DNA of 11,998 bases from assembly GCA_964637705.1 (NCBI GenBank), contig CAZWVM010000110.1, positions 1 to 11,998 on the forward strand. The letters are read 5' to 3'. The position numbers were made by a program, and so were the translations under genes. Each line of letters starts with the position of its first letter. Within the stretch, counting starts at the first letter, position 1. The notes below the pieces were generated by a model that saw only the letters and a list, made by a program, of their open reading frames with translations, was not told the origin of the DNA and ran no database searches. The stretch is from CAZWVM01 sp964637705. GTDB taxonomy: Bacteria > UBA8481. Shown piece by piece: positions 6,414 to 11,998 of the stretch.

Positions 6414-7203
6414 CACCGAATACCTCCCTTGAGAATTCCACGTAGGCCGAGGCTCCGCTCGAGGCCGGATCAAACAGAATCACGGGCAAGCCATGACTCG
6501 GCGCCTCGGCCAGCTTCACGTTGCGCGGGATCACCGTCCGGCAGACTCTCATTTCGGGGAACCCCGCGAGTTTCTCCCGAAGTTCACTCTCGACCGCTTT
6601 CGAGAGTTTCAGACGGCTATCGAACATCGTGACGAGGACGAGGACCCTCTCGAGACCGGGATTGCATCCTTCGCGGATCCTGTCGATCGTCTCGGCCATG
6701 AGTCCCAATCCTTCCAGGGCAAGGTACTCGGCCTGGACAGGCACGACGAGAACGCGGGCGGCGGCGAGCGCGTTGATGGTGAGAAGCCCGATCCCGGGTG
6801 GCGTGTCGATGATCACGAAATCATAGGGTGCGCTTCCGGGACGTTCGGACAGGGATCGGAGCAACCTGGACAGGACGAGGGGGGCATCTTCGACGTCGAT
6901 GAACTCCCGTTCGACTGCCGCCGAATCGACCGAACCCGGCAAAACGTGAAGACGAGGTATGGCGGAGACAACCGGTGACTCTTCTATTGTCTCGCCCTGG
7001 GCGATTCTGACGAGAGCGCGGTAGACGTCCAGATCAGCGTTCTGGATCTTCACTCCGGAAGCGGACGTAGCGTTGGCTTGCGGGTCGAGATCGACAAGCA
7101 GGACGTTCCAATCGCCGGCGGCGAGAGCGGCCGCAAGGTTCACAGCGGTGGTTGTCTTACCGACGCCCCCCTTTTGATTGGCGATCGCAATGATTTGTGT
7201 CAT
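6319..7203 (-). CDS. parA: Chromosome-partitioning ATPase ParA/Soj
   Basis: ParA-type ATPase that forms dynamic, nucleoid-bound dimers and is stimulated by ParB-parS complexes to move sister origins apart. The 294 residues show the deviant Walker A 'KGGVGKT' (11-17, signature lysine K11), 'VDLDPQANAT' (37-46), Walker B 'FVIIDTPPG' (129-137), 'VQAEYLALEGL' (156-166) and the C-terminal core 'IPRNVKLAEAPSHGLPV' (225-241) ending 'GASAYVEFSREV' (250-261). This is the short chromosomal Soj type with no N-terminal helix-turn-helix. About 31 residues past the usual end (264-294), rich in G, P and charge, are encoded inside parB in another frame. The ATG sits 7 nt after a -10 box and has no Shine-Dalgarno site. 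Confidence 0.96.
   Translation of the reverse strand: MTQIIAIANQKGGVGKTTTAVNLAAALAAGDWNVLLVDLDPQANATSASGVKIQNADLDVYRALVRIAQGETIEESPVVSAIPRLHVLPGSVDSAAVEREFIDVEDAPLVLSRLLRSLSERPGSAPYDFVIIDTPPGIGLLTINALAAARVLVVPVQAEYLALEGLGLMAETIDRIREGCNPGLERVLVLVTMFDSRLKLSKAVESELREKLAGFPEMRVCRTVIPRNVKLAEAPSHGLPVILFDPASSGASAYVEFSREVFGDEETGIGQGIGRAPAPQEGSKRPVRGDDLID
6422..6429 (-). promoter_or_regulatory. Shine-Dalgarno site that sets the parB start
   Basis: The minus strand reads AGGGAGGT, 8 nt before the ATG at 6411-6413. A GTG codon directly precedes that ATG in frame and is a possible alternate start one codon longer. The site lies inside the parA coding region. Confidence 0.7.
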
Positions 7204-7210
7204 TTCTTAG

Positions 7211-7239
7211 ATCATAGAAAAGGCCGGAAAATGTGACAA
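7211..7239 (-). promoter_or_regulatory. Sigma70-type promoter for parAB, predicted near-leaderless
   Basis: The minus strand has TTGTCA (7239-7234, five of six to TTGACA), a 17-nt spacer and TATGAT (7216-7211, five of six to TATAAT). Only 7 nt (7210-7204) separate the -10 from the parA ATG, so initiation at the usual distance would fall at or next to the start codon. No Shine-Dalgarno site precedes that ATG. The -35 begins 8 nt past the parS palindrome, close enough for bound ParB to affect it. Confidence 0.7.
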
Positions 7240-7247
7240 CAGGTAAT

Positions 7248-7263
7248 TGTTTCACGTGAAACA
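7248..7263. promoter_or_regulatory. parS: parS centromere-like site
   Basis: TGTTTCACGTGAAACA is a perfect 16-bp palindrome identical to the known bacterial parS consensus that ParB recognises. It sits in the rsmG-parA spacer, just upstream of the parA promoter. It is the only full copy I found in the window. It marks this region as part of the segregation locus and probably near the replication origin. Confidence 0.95.
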
Positions 7264-7276
7264 TCAGGAATCGATC

Positions 7277-7915
7277 TTAGTCCCTGACCATAAGAATTGC
7301 GTAGGGTGTTTCTGAATCCGGCCTGGCGTATGGTTTCAACTCGTAGCTTCTCTCCAAGCGAGTCGTATATTCACGCGCGGAGTTCTCCGTCGTTGAGATG
7401 AGAATCGTGCCCCCTGGCTTTCTGAAGAGATCGCACATCGGTATGGCCAGATCCAATTTCGCAAGGCCGCGGGCGACGACAAAGTCCCCATCGATGATAC
7501 GCTTGGAGAGAATTCTCTTGGGAGGCCTCACGTGCATCTGCCTCCATTCGACATTTTCGAGGTGGAGGTTTCTTGCCAGGGCAGCCGCGTAATCGAGCCT
7601 CTTTGATGACGAATCGACCCCGGTAAATGCCGCTCTCTTCAGGGTCACAGCCAGGGGCAATATCGGGATTCCGCTACCGCATCCGACGTCAACGATGCGG
7701 CACGGCTTTTCCGGTTCCAGGATACCGAGAAGAACCGGAGCGAGGGAGTCCAGCACGATCTCCCCCATGACGCGTTCCGGTTCTCTCGGTCCAACGGCCC
7801 GATACGGCGCACTCAGAAGACCTGCCGCGATCGATTGCAGATCCCTTGCGAGCTCCGGGCCGGACGGCCACGTCGACCGGATATCCTCGATCGTCGGCAA
7901 AAGCCTTATAGACAC
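7277..7915 (-). CDS. rsmG: 16S rRNA (guanine-N7) methyltransferase RsmG
   Basis: RsmG (GidB) methylates G527 of 16S rRNA with S-adenosylmethionine; its loss gives low-level streptomycin resistance in several bacteria. The 212-residue protein is a Rossmann-type methyltransferase. 'IVDVGCGSGIPILPLA' (74-89) is motif I, 'FTGVDSSSKRLDYA' (97-110) motif II, and 'VVARGLAKL' (146-154) matches the family's 'V.(S/A)RA...L' segment. It ends 'PYAILMVRD'. The start is a GTG with no convincing Shine-Dalgarno site. The frame is the same as that of khpB, whose TAG lies ten codons upstream, and no other start codon lies between, so reinitiation after khpB is likely. Its place between khpB and parA is the classic one. 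Confidence 0.92.
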   Translation of the reverse strand: MSIRLLPTIEDIRSTWPSGPELARDLQSIAAGLLSAPYRAVGPREPERVMGEIVLDSLAPVLLGILEPEKPCRIVDVGCGSGIPILPLAVTLKRAAFTGVDSSSKRLDYAAALARNLHLENVEWRQMHVRPPKRILSKRIIDGDFVVARGLAKLDLAIPMCDLFRKPGGTILISTTENSAREYTTRLERSYELKPYARPDSETPYAILMVRD

Positions 7916-7942
7916 GCGCTTAGGGTCCGTCCGTTCCCTTCC

Positions 7943-8851
7943 CTACTCCTGGATCGGATTTTCCTCGCGCGACTCAGCGCCGTCGCCATCACGCCGAGGG
8001 CGATCATCGTTCCTGTCATCACGCGAGTCCCTGCGCGGACGCCGCGAAGAACGTCCGCGATCGCCGCGGCCCCGGTCGGAACGGCCTTGCGACCGTCCTC
8101 GCCCTTCCCTGCCGGCGCGGTCTCCGCCACGCGAGGATCCGGCTTCCTTCGGGACGACGACCACGTGACGGCGGTCCCCGTTGTCCTCGCTCTGGGTCGT
8201 GACGTGTTCGGAGTTCGCAAGAACGGAGTGTATGATCTTGCGGTCGTGAGCCGACATCGGGTCGAGGTGAATCTTCTCCTTATATTTCCTGGCGTCATCG
8301 GCCGCGTCGTGGGCCATCTCCGTCAGGGCTTCCCTGCGCTTGCGCCGGAATCCGCGCGCATCGAGGGTGATACGGACCCGGTCGCCCATGCGCTTGGCGG
8401 CAAGGGCCGTCGCAAGGCACTGGATGGCGTCAAGCGTCTTGCCGCGCCGTCCCAGGACGATGGCGATATTCTCGGCATCGAGTTCGCACAGGTATCGCCC
8501 CTCCCCTTCCTTGCGAACCTCGAGGAGCCGTGTCGTGTCGTCGAGGAGCGAAGTCAGCTTCTCGATGATTTCATCCAGTACCGGTTCCGATGTCTTTTCG
8601 GACGGCCTGACTCGAGCTCCGATCCGGGAGACACGAACGCGCGCCTTCTTCGATCCGATCCCCAGGAAGCCTCCCTTGCCCTCATCGAGAACCTCGATTT
8701 CGGCCTCCCCGCGCGAGATGCGCAGGCGCGCAAGCCCCTCGGCGATCGCATCCTCGAGGATCTTGTTCTCCACCTCGACGCTGTCGAGCGTTTCCGCCCC
8801 GTCATCGACGTCCTCATCCACCATCAACCGCTCACGTTCATCGAGAGCCAT
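7943..8851 (-). CDS. khpB: KhpB/Jag RNA-binding protein with RG-rich tail
   Basis: Jag (KhpB, EloR) is a KH-R3H RNA-binding protein which, in Firmicutes, forms a complex with KhpA and affects cell elongation and division. The 302 residues show a Jag_N domain (about 25-76, with 'KGGFLGIGSKKARV'), a KH domain (about 90-165, GxxG-type loop in 'LGRRGKTLDA' at 133-142) and an R3H domain (about 168-234, with 'LDPMSAHDRKIIHSVLA' at 196-212). Residues about 237-302 form a low-complexity tail dominated by R, G, D and S, likely disordered. The ATG overlaps the end of yidC by 14 nt and has GGGAGG about 9-10 nt upstream. Following yidC directly is the usual context. I see no membrane segment. Confidence 0.94.
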   Translation of the reverse strand: MALDERERLMVDEDVDDGAETLDSVEVENKILEDAIAEGLARLRISRGEAEIEVLDEGKGGFLGIGSKKARVRVSRIGARVRPSEKTSEPVLDEIIEKLTSLLDDTTRLLEVRKEGEGRYLCELDAENIAIVLGRRGKTLDAIQCLATALAAKRMGDRVRITLDARGFRRKRREALTEMAHDAADDARKYKEKIHLDPMSAHDRKIIHSVLANSEHVTTQSEDNGDRRHVVVVPKEAGSSRGGDRAGREGRGRSQGRSDRGRGDRGRSSRRPRRDSRDDRNDDRPRRDGDGAESREENPIQE

Positions 8852-10547
8852 CGTTCCCTACCTCCCTGAACCTCATCATGTAGACTTGTTGCGCAATCGA
8901 AAGAATGTTTTGAGTGACCCAGTAGAGCGAGAGCCCGCTGGGGAAATTGTAGAATAGCACGGTCATGATGACCGGCATCATCGCCATCATCTGCTTCTGG
9001 GCCGGATCGGAACTCGGCATGGGCGTGATCTTCTGCTGGTAATACATCGTGACGCACAGGATCAACGGCAGGGGATTGATCGGAATCCCCAGGAGATGAA
9101 CGATGGTGTCGGGAATGGATAGATCGGTGATCCAGAGAACAAACGGAACGCCGCGCAGTTCGATCGCGTTCTGCAATGCGATGAAAAGGCCGACAAGGAT
9201 CGGCATCTGCAGGAGAATCGGAAGACACCCGCCCAGCGGATTGACGCCGGCCTCCCGGTAGACGTTCAGGAGCTCCCTCTGCAGCCGCTCCTTGTCGTTC
9301 GCATACTGGGCCTGGATCGCCTCGACTCGCGGCTTGAGCTTCTGCATCTTCGCCATGGAGCGGAATTGGTAGAAGGAGAGAGGGTAGAGGAGGATTCTCA
9401 CGAAAAGAGTCAGGAGAATGATCGAGAAGCCCCAGTTGTGGATCCATCCATGGATCCAACCCAGAAGGGCCACCATCCAACGCGCAATGGAGATGCTCCG
9501 GGGCAGAATCGACGGTTCCATGCCGTCGAGCATGCGGAAACCCGGATCAAACGATTCCAACACCTGGGTCTGCTTCGGACCCGCGAAGACACGGAAGCGG
9601 AAGTCGCGCCGTTCGCCGGGCTTCAGGGAGACGGCAGGCATCACGATCCAGAGGTGCTCACGTCGCTTCTTGTCGAGGCTATAGATGGCGTCAACGGAGA
9701 AACCGACCGGTTCCAGGGCGAGAGCGAAGTAGCGATTCTCGAAAGCGGCCCATGTAACACCTGTTGCAGGTTCTGGTAATCCGAATAAGCTATGCCACCA
9801 TGACTTTTCAAAGACGGCGGCTTCTTTCTTGCCTAGCCGACTGAAGCTCCCGCTGACGGTATATTGGTCCCGGTCGGGGCCGAAATGAATGATGAGAGAT
9901 CCCTCGCGGTCGGCCTCGTATAAGCCGTCCGTCATCCTCGCCATGGAGAGGGCCTGGTCTCGGTTCGATCGATTCGTGACGGAGACGACGAAGCCGAAGC
10001 CGTACCGGGAATTGTCGAATTCGAACTTCTTTTCAAGCAAGATCTCCGCCGGCAATTCGGCAGAGCGCGGTATCAAGCTGAAGAAAACGGAGTCGGACTC
10101 CCATCGCGAGGACCAACGCGTCATTGAAAGCCCGGACCGATCCGTTTCATCCATGGTGATGGCAAAATGACCCAATTCACCGGACGAATAGATCAGTTCA
10201 ACTGGCTCATTTCTCTTTTCGTGAGAATATCGATACTCGTTCAGCGTTAGCGACTGGATATATCCGCCTGTTTCAAAAAGAGTTACACCGTATCTCTGAG
10301 ATTCATAATGCAAGGTGATCGCAGGCGAATCGGCCTCTTCAATAATCAGAGAATCCTGCGCAACCATCACGTCGACCGGAACGGAATCTTGCGCTGCTGC
10401 CGGAGCGGTATCAAACGCCGACACCGCTACTGTATCCGATGCGTTGCGCGGCCTGGTCTTGGGTGTAGGAGGAGGAAATAGAATTTGCCATGCGAAGACG
10501 ACGCACATGCAGAGGAGGATAGCGACGAAAAGCCTGCGTTCCTGCAT
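8838..10547 (-). CDS. yidC: Membrane protein insertase YidC
   Basis: YidC/Oxa1/Alb3 insertase places proteins in the inner membrane alone or with SecYEG. The 569 residues have the Gram-negative layout. TM1 (about 6-23) is followed by a proline/alanine-rich linker and a large periplasmic beta domain (about 75-345). The conserved core then has TM2 with the hydrophilic-groove arginine R384 in 'LFVRILLYPL' (381-390), a charged cytoplasmic loop (395-430), TM3 in 'NPLGGCLPILLQMPILVGLF' (436-455), TM4 (about 489-504) and TM5 (about 522-552). The presence of a P1 domain indicates a diderm cell. The ATG directly follows the yidD stop with no gap; GAGG lies 6 nt upstream. The N-terminal third has lower GC (about 40-45% around 10200-10320), consistent with a poorly conserved periplasmic domain. 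Confidence 0.97.
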   Translation of the reverse strand: MQERRLFVAILLCMCVVFAWQILFPPPTPKTRPRNASDTVAVSAFDTAPAAAQDSVPVDVMVAQDSLIIEEADSPAITLHYESQRYGVTLFETGGYIQSLTLNEYRYSHEKRNEPVELIYSSGELGHFAITMDETDRSGLSMTRWSSRWESDSVFFSLIPRSAELPAEILLEKKFEFDNSRYGFGFVVSVTNRSNRDQALSMARMTDGLYEADREGSLIIHFGPDRDQYTVSGSFSRLGKKEAAVFEKSWWHSLFGLPEPATGVTWAAFENRYFALALEPVGFSVDAIYSLDKKRREHLWIVMPAVSLKPGERRDFRFRVFAGPKQTQVLESFDPGFRMLDGMEPSILPRSISIARWMVALLGWIHGWIHNWGFSIILLTLFVRILLYPLSFYQFRSMAKMQKLKPRVEAIQAQYANDKERLQRELLNVYREAGVNPLGGCLPILLQMPILVGLFIALQNAIELRGVPFVLWITDLSIPDTIVHLLGIPINPLPLILCVTMYYQQKITPMPSSDPAQKQMMAMMPVIMTVLFYNFPSGLSLYWVTQNILSIAQQVYMMRFREVGNDGSR

Positions 10548-10781
10548 CTATGGCCTCGGCACCGGGTCAAATCCGCCCGGATGAAGCGGATGGCACTTCA
10601 AGAGCCTGCCGGCCGCCAGCCAAGTGCCTCTCAGAATACCGTGAATCATGATGGCTTCCTCGGCATAGTGCGAGCAGGAGGGCTCGAAACGGCATGCCGG
10701 GGGCAAAAGGGGAGAGAGATAGCGCCTGTAGAGGCGAATCGGCCAGGCATATGATCTGCGAATCGCGGCATGGATCTCCAT
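10548..10781 (-). CDS. yidD: Membrane protein insertion efficiency factor YidD
   Basis: A small amphipathic protein that assists YidC-dependent insertion on the inner face of the membrane. The 77 residues show the family's full signature: 'LYRRYLSPLLPPACRFEPSCSHYAEEAI' (17-44), with the conserved cysteines of 'C.F.PSCS.YA', and 'RLLKCHPLHPGGFDPVP' (59-75). The ATG is adjacent to the rnpA stop (TAG-ATG, no gap) and the TAG is adjacent to the yidC ATG, so the three genes are tightly coupled. No strong Shine-Dalgarno site precedes it. Confidence 0.96.
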   Translation of the reverse strand: MEIHAAIRRSYAWPIRLYRRYLSPLLPPACRFEPSCSHYAEEAIMIHGILRGTWLAAGRLLKCHPLHPGGFDPVPRP

Positions 10782-11087
10782 CTATCGAGCCATCTTCAAG
10801 ATTCTTTCAAGAAAATCGTTCCACGGCATGCGGCCCATTTCCGGCACCGCCGCCACGACTACGACGCCTCGATTGACTCTTCCTTCCCTTTCCAGGCACC
10901 CCAGGGCGGCTTTCACGCGCCTTCGCACCCGGTTCCTGTCCACGGCTCTCCAACCGCGCCCGAAGAGAACAAGGCACTCGATATCGGCTGAGAGGGGCGT
11001 GCATGTATCGAGACGTCCGCGTCGCCGGGCCAACTTGACCTCGGCCACGCGGGACCGGCCCTTGACTCCCTTGACCACCGCGCCCAT
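10782..11087 (-). CDS. rnpA: Ribonuclease P protein component
   Basis: RnpA binds the RNase P RNA and helps it cut the 5' leaders of pre-tRNAs. The 101 residues are basic. 'GWRAVDRNRVRRRVKAAL' (45-62) contains the family's 'A..RN..KR..R' RNA-binding motif, followed by a central strand 'GVVVVAAV' and a C-terminal helix ending 'FLERILKMAR'. It lies 14 nt after rpmH, as expected. The ATG used has no Shine-Dalgarno site, and the protein begins a little late for the family. The six in-frame codons before it (CTG to GCC, reading 'LNRLTA') resemble the usual 'RL' start, and a CTG overlaps the rpmH stop. The exact start is therefore unsure by six codons; the gene call is firm. Confidence 0.93.
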   Translation of the reverse strand: MGAVVKGVKGRSRVAEVKLARRRGRLDTCTPLSADIECLVLFGRGWRAVDRNRVRRRVKAALGCLEREGRVNRGVVVVAAVPEMGRMPWNDFLERILKMAR

Positions 11088-11101
11088 GGCGGTGAGTCGG
11101 T

Positions 11102-11236
11102 TCAGACGGTCAGTTTCTTCCTACCCTTTTTCCTGCGCGACGCCAGGACGCGGCGTCCTGTCGGCGTGGACATTCTCTCGCGGAAGCCGTGCGTCTTCTT
11201 CCGCCTCCTGTTATGAGGCTGATACGTCCTCTTCAT
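11102..11236 (-). CDS. rpmH: Ribosomal protein bL34
   Basis: A complete 44-codon gene for the small, very basic 50S protein bL34. It has the universally conserved start 'MKRTYQPHNRRRKKTHGFRE' (1-20), then 'RMSTPTGRRVLASRR' (21-35), and ends in 'KGRKKLTV'. The ATG at 11234-11236 has GGAAGGAG with about 7 nt spacing. The gene is followed at once by rnpA, the near-universal pairing. In most bacteria dnaA or the origin lies upstream of rpmH; here ybaB lies upstream instead. Confidence 0.98.
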   Translation of the reverse strand: MKRTYQPHNRRRKKTHGFRERMSTPTGRRVLASRRKKGRKKLTV

Positions 11237-11328
11237 CGTGGAACTCCTTCCATTTCTCCCCCGGCCAAGCCCCTGGGCGCTCGGGGAGGGTCTTCATCTC
11301 GGTCGCTCGGGACCCGCGGTTTCCCGTC
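11237..11328. other. ybaB-rpmH intergenic spacer
   Basis: The 92-nt gap holds the rpmH ribosome site near its left end. I see no convincing -35/-10 pair and no hairpin followed by a T-run in the minus direction, so read-through from ybaB into rpmH is likely. No DnaA-box cluster is present. Confidence 0.5.
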
Positions 11329-11340
11329 TCAAAACGGGAA
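11321..11340 (-). other. Perfect 7-bp inverted repeat over the ybaB stop
   Basis: TTCCCGT and ACGGGAA flank a 6-nt loop, with the ybaB TGA inside the hairpin. There is no T-tract on either strand after it, so it is not a standard intrinsic terminator. It could shield the 3' end of ybaB or weakly attenuate read-through; it could also be chance in GC-rich DNA. Confidence 0.3.
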
Positions 11341-11646
11341 CGGCATCCCCGGTATCGCCATTCCCCCCATCGCCTTGGACATGGCTTCCTTCGTCATCGC
11401 GGAAACCTTGCCTAAAGCGTCCTCCAGGGCCGCTTTCACGGCATCCTCAATCATCTCGCGATCGCCGGTCGCGGCCAGATCCGCGGCTATCTCCACGGAC
11501 TTGATCTTGTATCCCCCCGTCAGCGCGACCTTTACGCTCCCGCCGCCCGAAGAGCCCTCGACCTCTGAAGCCTCAAGATCCGCCTGGACCTTCTGGGCAT
11601 CGGCCTGAACCTTCTGGACCTGCTTCATGAGCGCCTGGATATTCAT
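11329..11646 (-). CDS. ybaB: YbaB/EbfC nucleoid-associated protein
   Basis: YbaB/EbfC proteins are small dimeric nucleoid-associated proteins that bind DNA with little sequence specificity. The 105 residues begin 'MNIQALMKQVQKVQADAQKVQ', the typical N-terminal helix rich in M, Q and K. Then come 'VEGSSGGGSVKVALTGGYKIKSVEI' (about 29-53, the central sheet), 'DREMIEDAVKAALEDALGK' and a glycine/methionine/proline-rich tail. The frame is open for 41 more codons upstream, but that stretch looks nothing like the family, so the ATG at 11644-11646 is used. An AAGG lies roughly 12 nt upstream, a weak site. In many bacteria the gene sits between dnaX and recR; neither is next to it here, since rpmH follows and an SRP RNA diverges upstream. 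Confidence 0.93.
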   Translation of the reverse strand: MNIQALMKQVQKVQADAQKVQADLEASEVEGSSGGGSVKVALTGGYKIKSVEIAADLAATGDREMIEDAVKAALEDALGKVSAMTKEAMSKAMGGMAIPGMPFPF

Positions 11647-11795
11647 GGCGCCGGGTACCTTACCGAAAAAGGGGAGCGCGCACCAGCAGTTTTTCCGAAT
11701 TTCGAAGCTCGGCCGGTCCCTCGGGGTATCTCCTTCCTGCTTTTCCGCTTCCGATTGGCGTTGTTTCACCCCGGGAAAGGAACTAGGATTTCCGC
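11647..11795. other. Divergent spacer between ybaB and the SRP RNA gene
   Basis: About 149 nt between two divergently read genes. It holds the candidate SRP RNA promoter on the plus strand. I see no equally good promoter for ybaB on the minus strand. The part nearest ybaB is open in the ybaB frame, but its translation shows no family resemblance. Confidence 0.5.
11761..11789 (+). promoter_or_regulatory. Candidate promoter of the SRP RNA gene
   Basis: TTGTTT (11761-11766) and TAGGAT (11784-11789) are separated by 17 nt and lie just before the conserved 5' end of the SRP RNA. A start 6-7 nt after the -10 would fall at about 11796, where the RNA's GGUGC begins. The -10 matches four of six consensus bases and the -35 three; spacing and position carry the call. 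Confidence 0.5.
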
Positions 11796-11998
11796 GGTGC
11801 GCCTAGGCGAGGAGCCAGCGGTTCCTTACAACCCGAAATCCGCTTCATGCGGGGCCGAAGACCCGTTTCAAGGGGTCCGGAGGCCGGCGAAGGAGACGGA
11901 CCGAGGAGCGTCGATGGCCAGTTCCCGCGCAACGGGGTGGCGTGAACCGGGTCAGGCCCTGACCGGAGCAGCCCTAAGCGATCATGCCCGTGTGCCGC
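11796..11998 (+). ncRNA. ffs: Signal recognition particle RNA, large Alu-containing type (3' end beyond window)
   Basis: The plus strand carries the hallmarks of a large bacterial SRP (scRNA-like) RNA. The Alu domain begins GGTGCGCCTAGGCGAGGAG; AGCGG (11817-11821) pairs with CCGCT further on, with the conserved ACAACCCGAAAT before CCGCT in the loop. The S-domain end has GTCAGG (11951-11956) opposite AGCAGCCCTAAGC (11967 onward), then 'GTGTGCCG' near the window edge, as in E. coli 4.5S and B. subtilis scRNA. About 203 nt are present; the family is usually about 265-280 nt, so the closing 3' strand lies outside. The RNA binds Ffh and directs nascent membrane proteins to the translocon. The apical loop is UGAC rather than the common GGAA. 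It is divergent from ybaB. The 5' end is approximate. Confidence 0.88.

Noticed and set aside
6414..6473. N-terminal extension of ParB by 20 codons
   Set aside because: The ATG at 6413 has a strong SD and gives the conserved 'LGRGL' start; the extension overlaps conserved ParA core residues and lacks its own SD.
9435..9443. Possible DnaA box (TGTGGATCC)
   Set aside because: A single imperfect match inside yidC with no partners; it does not indicate an origin.
11647..11769. N-terminal extension of YbaB by 41 codons
   Set aside because: The extension has no resemblance to the family, and the ATG at 11646 gives the normal YbaB N-terminus.
11762..11777. Possible second parS near the SRP promoter (TGTTTCAC)
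   Set aside because: Only one half-site matches; the other half reads as unrelated GC-rich sequence, so ParB binding is not supported.

Overview
This is a gene-dense, GC-rich bacterial chromosomal window (GC roughly 60-65% by eye). All 17 protein genes lie on the minus strand, and one structural RNA gene lies on the plus strand at the right edge. The set is the conserved 'rpmH-rnpA-yidD-yidC-jag-rsmG-parA-parB' neighbourhood usually found beside the replication origin, joined to a tmk-yaaR-holB-metG cluster. The taxon cannot be fixed by eye. The high GC, the yaaR/holB pairing, the large Alu-type SRP RNA and its URRC-type (UGAC) apical loop fit an uncultivated lineage of the broad FCB or neighbouring group better than a proteobacterium, but this is a weak inference.

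Layout in the direction of transcription (right to left). An SRP RNA starts near 11796 and runs rightward off the window. Divergent from it, ybaB (11646-11329) leads into rpmH, rnpA, yidD, yidC, khpB/jag and rsmG, with gaps of 0-27 nt or overlaps after rpmH. A 73-nt spacer (7204-7276) holds one perfect parS palindrome and a strong sigma70-type promoter whose predicted transcript would be nearly leaderless for parA. Next come parA, parB (95-nt overlap), tmk, yaaR, holB, metG and moaC (ATGA-type overlaps or short gaps), a 31-residue membrane-protein ORF, bioD and the start of an HDOD-domain gene cut by the left edge.

How the genes fit together: rpmH and rnpA supply ribosome and RNase P parts. 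yidD and yidC serve membrane-protein insertion, with the SRP RNA feeding the same route. khpB/jag and rsmG act on RNA. parA, parB and parS segregate the chromosome. tmk, holB and metG serve dTTP supply, the replicase clamp loader and tRNA charging. moaC (molybdopterin) and bioD (biotin) are cofactor genes attached to the downstream end.

Nothing here looks like a mobile element, CRISPR array, defence island or obviously new multi-gene system. The points most worth a second look are the parS/leaderless parA promoter, the parA-parB overprint, a sharp AT-rich patch (about one third GC) across the parB-tmk junction, an unannotated 31-aa membrane ORF with a possible SD-masking hairpin, and the unusual SRP RNA apical loop. 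No stretch over 300 nt lacks a gene; the longest gaps are 11647-11795 and 11237-11328.
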